Below are positions 9,856-16,621 of a stretch of DNA of 64,000 nucleotides, piece by piece. Positions within the stretch are counted from its first letter, which is position 1; each line of letters begins with the position of its first letter. The stretch covers positions 124,001-188,000 of the forward strand of contig NZ_ARYK01000005.1 of NCBI RefSeq assembly GCF_000685275.1, read 5' to 3'. Both the position numbers and the translations under genes were made by a program. Under the pieces are notes generated by a model, which searched no databases, was not told where the DNA came from, and saw nothing but the letters and a program-made list of their open reading frames with translations. This stretch comes from Hyphomonas johnsonii MHS-2. GTDB taxonomy: Bacteria; Pseudomonadota; Alphaproteobacteria; Caulobacterales; Hyphomonadaceae.

Positions 9856-10821
9856 TCATATGCCGGCGCGTTGCAGCAGGCGCTGGAAGCCTTCCCAGAA
9901 CTCGGCACGCCGATCATCGGTTTCCATCAGGATTTCGTGCAAGGCCCCCTCGACGGTGACATGTTCACAGTCGGGCAGGCGTTTGCAGATGGCTTCATGC
10001 GACGCATTGTCGACCAGCTTCTCCTCGCTGGCCGATGCCACGAAGACCGGGATGGTCACATGCTTCAGGGCCTTTGCCTTGCCGAAGGTGGACAGGATGT
10101 TCATCGATGCGCCCAGCCAGCCCCAGGTCACCGGCCCGAGCTCCAGTTCCGGCGCGGCGTCGCACAGGTCGCGCTGCATCTGCCAGCGGCGCTTGTCGTG
10201 CGTCACGATATTGGTCTCGAACGTCTCCGGCGGGCCCGGCTGCTGGGCGTAATCGTCTGATCGGCCCGTCGCCCGCATCGCCCAGACGAGATAGTTCATG
10301 CCGAAGAACTTGGATTTCAGCCCCCACATCGGCGCCGAAAAGGCGGCGGCCTCCACCTTGACGAGATTCTGCGCGATGGCCGCCAGCGCAATCGCGCCGC
10401 CCATCGAGTGAGCCAGCGACACGTAGGGGCGCGGCAGGCGGTCATCGAGTTTCTCGAGCCCCCTCGCGAGCGCGCCCATGAAGGTCTCGAACCGGTCGAT
10501 ATGCCCCTTTTTCGTATCATCGAGCAGGCGATCCGACAGGCCCTGTCCCGGCCAGTCGATGATCACGACAGCAAAGCCCATGACCTGCAGCTCGCGCCCG
10601 ACCTCGAAATACTTCTCGATGAACTCGGTCCGCCCGGGACACACGATCGCCGTGCCGCGCGGGTTCTTGTCGGTCAGGGCCGGGGCGACACAGGCGCGCA
10701 GTGATCGGCCGCCACTGCCCTTGAACCAGACGATCTCAGCGCCGTCCGGCGGCGGGTTGCCGGGAACGGTCACGAAGTCCTGCCGGTATTCGGCTTCGGG
10801 CGGCGCAATCTGGTCTGTCAT
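9856..10821 (-). CDS. Alpha/beta hydrolase (serine aminopeptidase S33/lysophospholipase-like)
   Basis: 321-aa alpha/beta-hydrolase. The nucleophile elbow AHSMGG is at 137-142 with Ser139. The oxyanion-hole region is CPGRTEF, followed by IDWPGQGLSDR, as in monoacylglycerol lipase/lysophospholipase L2-like proteins. The acid and histidine are probably in the VFVASASEEKLVDN and HEILMETDD segments. No signal peptide is seen, so it is cytoplasmic or peripheral. I chose ATG 10821; a GTG six codons upstream falls inside a terminator hairpin. There is no Shine-Dalgarno before either start, which is unusual here. Confidence 0.8.
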   Translation of the reverse strand: MTDQIAPPEAEYRQDFVTVPGNPPPDGAEIVWFKGSGGRSLRACVAPALTDKNPRGTAIVCPGRTEFIEKYFEVGRELQVMGFAVVIIDWPGQGLSDRLLDDTKKGHIDRFETFMGALARGLEKLDDRLPRPYVSLAHSMGGAIALAAIAQNLVKVEAAAFSAPMWGLKSKFFGMNYLVWAMRATGRSDDYAQQPGPPETFETNIVTHDKRRWQMQRDLCDAAPELELGPVTWGWLGASMNILSTFGKAKALKHVTIPVFVASASEEKLVDNASHEAICKRLPDCEHVTVEGALHEILMETDDRRAEFWEGFQRLLQRAGI

Positions 10822-10824
10822 GAG

Positions 10825-10857
10825 AAAAAAGCCGCCCACAGGTTTCCCCGGGGCGGC
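10825..10857 (-). terminator. Intrinsic terminator of the SCP2 gene
   Basis: On the minus strand, stem GCCGCCC (10857-10851) and GGGCGGC (10837-10831) are followed directly by six T residues (10830-10825). This is a textbook rho-independent terminator for the SCP2 gene that ends at 10888. The T-tract stops 3 nt before the ATG of the hydrolase gene. Confidence 0.8.
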
Positions 10858-10887
10858 CCCTTCATAGCTGGAAAGCCGTCACGGGCC

Positions 10888-11190
10888 TTACGAGAATTTC
10901 TTCATCAGGTTCTGCAGCTGCATGGCAACGGACATGTCGCCCTCAACCTTCAGTTTACCCTGCATGAAGGCCATTGTCGGGTCCATTTCGCCGCCGGAAA
11001 TCTTCTTGAAATCGTCCCAGTCGACCTTGATCGTCGCATCGGCTGCGCCGTCGGAATTGTCGACCTTGCCAGCAGCGCCATCGATGAACAGCTTGCCGAT
11101 GCTGCCAAAATCAAACTTCACCTTTTTCGTGAAATCGCCGCCGGGCTGGACAGCGGATGATGCTTTTGCCGTGAGTTCTGTGAGATCCAT
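10888..11190 (-). CDS. SCP2 sterol-binding domain protein
   Basis: 100-aa single-domain SCP2-like protein. The domain occupies the whole chain, ending in the family-typical DPTMAFMQGKLKVEGDMSVAMQLQNLMKKF. Such proteins form a hydrophobic tunnel that binds lipids or acyl-CoA and often accompany lipid metabolism. ATG 11190 is preceded by GAGGAGC; the frame continues 34 codons upstream without features. It is transcribed towards a strong terminator at 10825-10857. Confidence 0.9.
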   Translation of the reverse strand: MDLTELTAKASSAVQPGGDFTKKVKFDFGSIGKLFIDGAAGKVDNSDGAADATIKVDWDDFKKISGGEMDPTMAFMQGKLKVEGDMSVAMQLQNLMKKFS

Positions 11191-11313
11191 ATCGAGCTCC
11201 TCTTTGGAATGGGTCTTGCGGGGATAAAGCAGAGGGATGCAGGGGAACGCAAGTAAAGATTGAAGCGCGCCCGAATCGTTCAGGCCAGCCACGTTCGCCC
11301 GTCCGGTGCGGTT

Positions 11314-11658
11314 TCAGGCCTCGAAAATGGTCTCGAACCCGCCAAAGATCATGCGCTGGCCGTCAAACGGGACGTCATCCGGCGTCCCCATCTCCTGCAT
11401 CACCGCCTCCATGCCCGTGTCGCGGGCTTCCTTCGACGGCCAGGTGATCCACGAGAAGACCACGGTCTCATCCGGCTTCAGTTTCACCGCCATCGGGAAG
11501 GAGGTGACCTTGCCATCGGGCACATCGCTTCCCCAGTTTTCCACGACGCTGAGCGCGCCATGTTTCTTGAACAGCACCGCGGTCTCGCGTGCGACCTCCA
11601 AATAGCGATCCTTGCGAGCGGTCTGCACCGCGATCAGGAATCCATCCACATACGTCAT
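11314..11658 (-). CDS. DUF1428 family protein
   Basis: 114-aa protein of the DUF1428 (YbaA-like) family, a dimeric alpha/beta ferredoxin-like barrel. Recognisable are MTYVDGFLIAV at the start, the central WGSDVPDGKVTSFPMAVK and the end FDGQRMIFGGFE. The function of the family is unknown, although it frequently sits with SRPBCC/VOC genes as here. It is the last gene of the minus-strand run TetR, SRPBCC, SRPBCC-VOC, DUF1428, with a 130-nt gap before it. Confidence 0.88.
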   Translation of the reverse strand: MTYVDGFLIAVQTARKDRYLEVARETAVLFKKHGALSVVENWGSDVPDGKVTSFPMAVKLKPDETVVFSWITWPSKEARDTGMEAVMQEMGTPDDVPFDGQRMIFGGFETIFEA

Positions 11659-11788
11659 ATTCGCCTTCCTTTCCTATCCTGCAAAAGCGGCCTCTATCAC
11701 CGCGCTATCGAATTATATCATTCCCCTTCACGCCCCGCCTCCGCGCCGCTTTCATGCCAGACGAAAGGTGCGCCCTCTGGCGCGGCGA

Positions 11789-12757
11789 TCATTCCGGCGC
11801 CGCTTGTTTCATCGCCGCCTGCAGGGCTTCGTTCGTGCGCGGCGCATTCTCGCCCGGTGTCGCAATCGACCAGCGGTGGCCAAACGGGTCTTCAACCATG
11901 CCGTAGAGGTCGCCCCAGAACTGGCGTTCCACCGGCATGACAAGCGTCGCCCCGGCCTTCACCGCCCTATCGGTCACACCTTGGGCATCGGTCACGCTCA
12001 GATGGATGGTGACGGGTGTCCCGCCGATGGATTTGGGGCCAAGGCAGCTCTGCTCCGGGAACTCGTCCACCAGCATGACCATCTGGCCATTGATGGCGAC
12101 CGAGGCGTGGTAGAGGCGCCCATCAGGCGTCGGCAGGCGGATCATCTCGGTGGCGCCAAATGCACGCGCGTAGAAGGCGATGGCATCGGCCGCGCCGGCG
12201 CAGACAAGGTGCGGCACGACTTCATGGCCGTCGCCGGGATTGGCTGGCGCGACGCGCGCCTCTGTTTCCCGTGGCAGGCTTTTCGCGAGTTCCTCCAGCT
12301 GGTCGGCCGCTTTGCCCCAGCCTTCATGGAAGCCCATCTCCTCGTGCATCTTCTTGTCCTCGGCATTCCAGTGGCGAGCCACCGCGCGGTACAGCGTCGT
12401 GCCGTCGCCAAGGTCCTTGAAGGTAATGATCGAGGTCATGAACGGTTTCTCGGACGGCACCCAGCCGCCGACAAAAGCATCCGTCCCGACAATTCGCTTG
12501 TCCGGCACGACTTCCAGATACTGGCCGCGAACGTGATTCACTTCGCCGTCCGGTCCTTCCATTCGGTGGTAGCTCGCGCCACCAGGACGCAGGTCGAGCC
12601 TGGCTTCGGTCACCCTCCACGGCTTTGGGCAAAACCACTGCCTCACGAGCGTCGGCTCGGTGTAGCAGCGGTAGAGTGCATCCGCACCCGCGACTATCGT
12701 CCGCTCAAGGACAAGGTCAAGTGCGTGGGGCGTTTCGGGGGCAGTCGGATCAGCCAT
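11789..12757 (-). CDS. SRPBCC (AHSA1-like)/VOC (PhnB-like) fusion protein
   Basis: 322-aa two-domain protein. Residues about 10-160 form an AHSA1-type SRPBCC (START-like) domain (YTEPTLVRQWFCPKPW, then HEEMGFHEGWGKAADQLEELA). Residues about 175-300 form a VOC/PhnB-type glyoxalase-like domain (PHLVCAGAADAIAFYARAFGA, ending YGMVEDPFGHRWSIATP). Both usually occur as separate small proteins in such operons, so this is a natural fusion. The substrate is unknown. It follows the stand-alone SRPBCC gene by 44 nt on the same strand and lies in the putative TetR-controlled unit. Confidence 0.85.
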   Translation of the reverse strand: MADPTAPETPHALDLVLERTIVAGADALYRCYTEPTLVRQWFCPKPWRVTEARLDLRPGGASYHRMEGPDGEVNHVRGQYLEVVPDKRIVGTDAFVGGWVPSEKPFMTSIITFKDLGDGTTLYRAVARHWNAEDKKMHEEMGFHEGWGKAADQLEELAKSLPRETEARVAPANPGDGHEVVPHLVCAGAADAIAFYARAFGATEMIRLPTPDGRLYHASVAINGQMVMLVDEFPEQSCLGPKSIGGTPVTIHLSVTDAQGVTDRAVKAGATLVMPVERQFWGDLYGMVEDPFGHRWSIATPGENAPRTNEALQAAMKQAAPE

Positions 12758-12801
12758 GATTGTCTCCTTTGCTGACGGGGTATGACGGGCCGGTCTCCGG
12801 A

Positions 12802-13245
12802 TCAGTCGGGAATGTCAGGCTCCACCAGCCGGGCGAGGTTGAGCAGGGAGTCCTGCCAGCCGAGATAGCAACCCTCGGCCGGGATCTCATCAGGGATGCC
12901 TTCCTGAACCACGGAAATCTCGGTGCCGACCGACACGGCCTTCAGGTCTATGGTGGTCATCGTCTCGCCGGGCAGGTTCGGATCGTCGAACGTGGCCTTG
13001 TGTCTGATTCGCGCGCCGGGCTTCAGCTCGATATACTCACCGCCAAAGCCGTGGGTGTGCCCGCTGGTGAAATTGGTGAACGCCATGCGGTACGTTCCGC
13101 CGACTGTCGGATCCATGGAATGCACCTTCGCCGTAAATCCGTTCGGCGGCAGCCACTGCGCGTACGCGTCGGGATCGAGGAAGGCACGGTAGATTTTCTC
13201 GGGCGTCGCTGTCAGCACGCGATGCAGGCGGACGGTACTCGGCAT
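12802..13245 (-). CDS. SRPBCC family protein (AHSA1/START-like)
   Basis: 147-aa single SRPBCC domain with the characteristic RVLTATPEKIYRAFLDPDAYAQW start and the C-terminal helix GCYLGWQDSLLNLARLVE. The fold has a ligand-binding cavity; the ligand is unknown. It starts 5 nt after the stop of the TetR gene, so the two must be co-transcribed, and it is followed by the SRPBCC-VOC fusion. Confidence 0.88.
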   Translation of the reverse strand: MPSTVRLHRVLTATPEKIYRAFLDPDAYAQWLPPNGFTAKVHSMDPTVGGTYRMAFTNFTSGHTHGFGGEYIELKPGARIRHKATFDDPNLPGETMTTIDLKAVSVGTEISVVQEGIPDEIPAEGCYLGWQDSLLNLARLVEPDIPD

Positions 13246-13250
13246 GAGCT

Positions 13251-13868
13251 CTACTCCATTGGCACTGGGGGCAAATTGAACAGCATCCGCACATAGCGGA
13301 TCAGGTGGTTGGCGGTGTCACGCGCCGCGCCGCCACCATTGTCGGCCTTGGCCAGGATGAAGGCGCCCTGCAGAACAGCTTGAGTGTGCAGGGCAAGGCT
13401 TTCGGCGGTCCAGTCGCCGGTCACGCCATGCCGCTCGCGAGCCGCCTCGATATCGTCAACCAATGTCAGCGCATGGCCCCAGATCGAGGCGTGACAGGCG
13501 GCGCGCAGCGCCGGCAGCGTGTCATAGGATTCCTGCACCATTGTGCCGACAAGACAGGTGAACTCCGCGACTGGACCGTCCAGCATGTCGCGCCGGAATT
13601 CCAGGTAGCCGAGCAGGCGGTCGAACGGGTCTTCGTGATCCATGTAGGGTGCGCTGCCGAAAAGATCATTCGCGTGGACCTTCCAGGCGTCGGCTGCCGC
13701 GATGCCCAAATCCACCTTGGTCGGGAAATGGTGGAAGAAGGCACCCTTGGTAACGCCCGCCTCGGCGCAAAGCTCGTCCACCGACGTGGCGTTGAAGCCC
13801 TTCTCGCGCACCACCTTCACGGCGGCTGCGATCAGCTTGTCTTTCGCGGGGGCCTTGCGTGCAGCCAT
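13251..13868 (-). CDS. TetR/AcrR family transcriptional regulator
   Basis: 205-aa repressor. The N-terminal helix-turn-helix is at about 27-48 (NATSVDELCAEAGVTKGAFF, then HHFPTKVDL). The C-terminal ligand-binding domain includes VAEFTCLVGTMVQESYDTLP, of the type found in YxaF/AcuR/LmrA-like regulators (TetR_C_16/33 class). ATG 13868 has AGGAGA 8 nt upstream. The reading frame stays open far upstream, but that part is not coding. A palindromic operator 22 nt upstream of the start implies autoregulation. It probably controls the downstream SRPBCC genes. Confidence 0.92.
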   Translation of the reverse strand: MAARKAPAKDKLIAAAVKVVREKGFNATSVDELCAEAGVTKGAFFHHFPTKVDLGIAAADAWKVHANDLFGSAPYMDHEDPFDRLLGYLEFRRDMLDGPVAEFTCLVGTMVQESYDTLPALRAACHASIWGHALTLVDDIEAARERHGVTGDWTAESLALHTQAVLQGAFILAKADNGGGAARDTANHLIRYVRMLFNLPPVPME

Positions 13869-13889
13869 GACGCATCTCCTCATCAATAA

Positions 13890-13909
13890 CATACCGACTG
13901 GTCGGTATG
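13890..13909. promoter_or_regulatory. TetR-type palindromic operator
   Basis: Arms CATACCGAC (13890-13898) and GTCGGTATG (13901-13909) are perfect inverted repeats around a TG centre. The ATACCGAC-N2-GTCGGTAT pattern is typical of operators of this TetR subgroup. It sits in the 137-nt space between the TetR gene (-) and the carboxyltransferase gene (+), and could regulate either direction. Confidence 0.8.
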
Positions 13910-14005
13910 ATGTCAATCTGGATTCCAGCCTGCCGCAACGGCATCTTTCGCATTCGGTCCGTAAAGCCTTGACCACAGGGGGTTTCACCGCCGAATGATG
14001 GGGCC

Positions 14006-15553
14006 ATGTCATGGAAAAAATCGATCGAGGAACTCCGCCGGCGCGAACGCCTGTCTGAAAAGATGGGCGGCGAGGAGCCGGTTTCACGCCAGCGCGGACG
14101 CGGCAAGCTGACTGTCCGCGAGCGTGTCGCCTTCCTGGCGGACCCGGGCAGTTTCCACGAGGTCGGCAAGATCGCCGGCAAGGCAACCTATGGCCCTGAC
14201 GACGAGCTTGAGGCATTCACCCCGTCCACCTCCGTTACCGGCCGTGCCACGCTCGACGGCAAGCCCACCGTCATCCTCGCCGACGATTTCACCGTGCGTG
14301 GTGGCGCCTCCGATGCCGCGATCTGGCAGAAGATGGTCCAGTCGATCAGGATGGCGACCGAATACCGGATGCCGCTGGTCCAGATGATCGACGGCACCGG
14401 CGGCGGCGGCTCGGTCAAGAGCCTCGAGAAGGACCCGCGCACCTATATTCCCGAAACGCCCGGCTGGAACGAGATCGTCCACGGCATGACGCAGGTGCCA
14501 TTCGTCTCGCTGGCGCTCGGTCCGTGCGCCGGCATGGGCGCGGGTCGCGTCGCCGCGAGCCATTTCTCGGTCATGGTGAAGGAACTCTCCCAGGTCTTCG
14601 TCGCCGGGCCGCCGGTTGCAATTGCCCTCGGCGAGAACGTCACCAAGGAAGAACTCGGCGGCTGGAAGATCCAGGGCCAGAACGGCACGGTCGACAATGT
14701 CGTCGACAGCGAAGCCGATGCCTTCGAGGCCGCCCGCCGCTTCCTCTCCTACCTGCCGCCTTCGGTCCACCACCTGCCCGAACGCACCGCGCCCACCGAC
14801 GACCCGAAGCGCAAGGAGGACTTCCTGCTCTCCATCGTGCCGACCGACGGCAAGACGCCCTACAAGCCGCGCCGCATCATCGAAGCCGCTGTCGACCGGC
14901 ACAGCTTCTTCGAGATCGGGCATGACTGGGGCCGCGGCATGGTCTGCGGCCTGGCCCGCATTGACGGCTACCCGGTCGGCATCCTCGCCGGCGACCCCTT
15001 CTTCCTCGACGGCGCCTGGACGGCAGATGTCTGCGACAAGGTCACCCGCCACATGGACCTCTGCTCGATGTTCCACCTGCCGGTCGTGCACTTTGTCGAC
15101 TGCCCGGGCTTTGCCGTCGGCGTGAAGGCCGAGACGGCCGGCGTCACCCGTGCCGGCGTCCGCACCATGACCGCCATCTACCAGGCCAGCGTCCCGGTCT
15201 GCTCCGTCGTCATCCGCAAGGCCTATGGTCTCGCCGGCTCGGCGATGATGAACCAGTCCCGGACCAAGTGGCGTTATTGCTGGCCCAGTGGCGACTGGGG
15301 CAGCCTGCCAATGGCCGGCGGCATCGAAGCGGCCTTCCGCAAGGAACTCGCCGAGGCCGAGAACCCGGAGGAACTGAAGGCCCAGCTCTACAGGAAGTTC
15401 GAGGCCATCCGCTCGCCCTTCCGCACGGCAGAAAGTTTCCTCGCCGAGGAAATCATCGACCCGCGCGACACGCGCCCGTTGCTCGTCGACTTCATGCACC
15501 ATGCGGCCCGCATCGTGGAGACCGGCGAGTTCCGCCACGGCTACCGCCCCTAG
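14006..15553 (+). CDS. Acyl-CoA carboxylase carboxyltransferase (beta) subunit family protein
   Basis: 515-aa protein with the two crotonase-fold halves of biotin-dependent carboxyltransferases (propionyl-/methylcrotonyl-CoA carboxylase beta type): KLTVRERVAFLADPGSFHE at the N-terminus, the oxyanion-hole region GPCAGMGAGRVAA and the C-terminal FVDCPGFAVGVKAE. It would transfer carboxylate from biotin to an acyl-CoA. No biotin carboxylase/BCCP gene is next to it, so the partner is encoded elsewhere or the substrate is atypical. It diverges from the TetR gene across the operator at 13890-13909. Confidence 0.85.
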   Translation: MSWKKSIEELRRRERLSEKMGGEEPVSRQRGRGKLTVRERVAFLADPGSFHEVGKIAGKATYGPDDELEAFTPSTSVTGRATLDGKPTVILADDFTVRGGASDAAIWQKMVQSIRMATEYRMPLVQMIDGTGGGGSVKSLEKDPRTYIPETPGWNEIVHGMTQVPFVSLALGPCAGMGAGRVAASHFSVMVKELSQVFVAGPPVAIALGENVTKEELGGWKIQGQNGTVDNVVDSEADAFEAARRFLSYLPPSVHHLPERTAPTDDPKRKEDFLLSIVPTDGKTPYKPRRIIEAAVDRHSFFEIGHDWGRGMVCGLARIDGYPVGILAGDPFFLDGAWTADVCDKVTRHMDLCSMFHLPVVHFVDCPGFAVGVKAETAGVTRAGVRTMTAIYQASVPVCSVVIRKAYGLAGSAMMNQSRTKWRYCWPSGDWGSLPMAGGIEAAFRKELAEAENPEELKAQLYRKFEAIRSPFRTAESFLAEEIIDPRDTRPLLVDFMHHAARIVETGEFRHGYRP

Positions 15554-15667
15554 GGCCATCCGCTGCCTGACCCGGTGCGGGCGCACGCCCTGTCCATATT
15601 TCCAGCGTCATATTGCCTTTATTCGGGTTTCATGATGGCTCTGTGCACCTGTGGAGGGACCCTGAAA

Positions 15668-16558
15668 ATGAACACATACAAGCTATTGATCGGCGCGGCT
15701 GCCGCCCTTGCGCTCGCCGCCTGTGGCGGCCCAGGCAGCATGGACCGCTCCGAGGCAGTACCATCCATGGCGCCGCCGCCACCCGCCCCGATGATGGAAG
15801 CCGGTGATGCCGCCCCGATGCAGGCCGATGGCGCGGCCCCGGCCGAACCGGGCGTCCAGCAATACATCGCCTACTCGCATGCCATCGGCATGCGCCTGCC
15901 GGTCAAATCGATCGAACCGGTGATGCAGGGCCATATCGCCGCCTGCAAGGCGGCCGGTCCCGACACCTGCATCATCACCAATTCCTATCTCAATGCCTGG
16001 TCGGAGGATGAAGCGTCCGGCTCGCTCTACCTGCGCGCCATCCCGGCCTGGATCGACACGTTCCTCGGCGGCGTCGAGGCTGAAGCCGACGCCGTCAATG
16101 GCGAAGTGACCAGCCGTCAGACCACTGCCGAAGACCTGACCGTCACGATCATCGACACCGATGCCCGCCTCAAGGCGCAGGAGGCGCTCCAGACGCGCAT
16201 CCAGCAATTGCTCGACAGCCGCCCCGGCGACCTCGGCGAACTGCTCGACACCGAACGCGAGCTCGCCCGCGTCAATGGCGAGATCGATTCGTTGAAATCC
16301 TCGAAAAAGGCGCTGATGGCGCGGGTCAACATGAGCCAGCTCTCGGTCAGCTACGAGACCAAGCGCAACCCCGTGTCACGCGGGGCGCTCGAGCCACTGG
16401 GCAACGCCTTTGGCGGTTTCTTCTACAACCTGTCGAGCGCTGTCGCGGCCGTGATCACGGCCTTCGCCGTCGGCCTGCCTTGGCTTCTGCTGCTTGGCTT
16501 CTTCCTTTGGTTCTGGCTGAAGCTGATCTGGCCACGCATCCGCCGCAAGAAGACCTGA
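15668..16558 (+). CDS. DUF4349 domain lipoprotein
   Basis: 296-aa protein. A lipoprotein signal peptide ends LALAAC (Cys19), followed by a Pro/Ala-rich linker and a DUF4349 region: a globular part (about 80-160), a coiled coil (about 165-225, RELARVNGEIDSLKSSKKAL) and a C-terminal membrane segment (about 265-285) with a basic end RIRRKK. Function of the family is unknown; the layout suggests an envelope sensor or anchor. ATG 15668 is chosen because GGAGGG precedes it and the signal peptide starts there. Confidence 0.85.
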   Translation: MNTYKLLIGAAAALALAACGGPGSMDRSEAVPSMAPPPPAPMMEAGDAAPMQADGAAPAEPGVQQYIAYSHAIGMRLPVKSIEPVMQGHIAACKAAGPDTCIITNSYLNAWSEDEASGSLYLRAIPAWIDTFLGGVEAEADAVNGEVTSRQTTAEDLTVTIIDTDARLKAQEALQTRIQQLLDSRPGDLGELLDTERELARVNGEIDSLKSSKKALMARVNMSQLSVSYETKRNPVSRGALEPLGNAFGGFFYNLSSAVAAVITAFAVGLPWLLLLGFFLWFWLKLIWPRIRRKKT

Positions 16559-16569
16559 CCACCGGCCAC

Positions 16570-16608
16570 CCGGGCCTCATCCTCGCGACCGCGAAGGACG
16601 AGGCCCGG
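16570..16608. terminator. Hairpin between convergent genes, probable bidirectional terminator
   Basis: CCGGGCCTC (16570-16578) pairs with GAGGCCCGG (16600-16608), and the interior adds further paired bases. It lies between the stop of the DUF4349 gene (+) and the end of gltB (-). No T-tract is present, so it may act by structure or be a REP-like element. Confidence 0.5.
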
Positions 16609-16621
16609 TCATGGACAGGTC

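Noticed and set aside
13869-14216. N-terminal extension of the TetR frame
   Set aside because: The extension runs through the operator and the opposite-strand carboxyltransferase start, and ATG 13868 has a good ribosome binding site and the usual TetR N-terminus.
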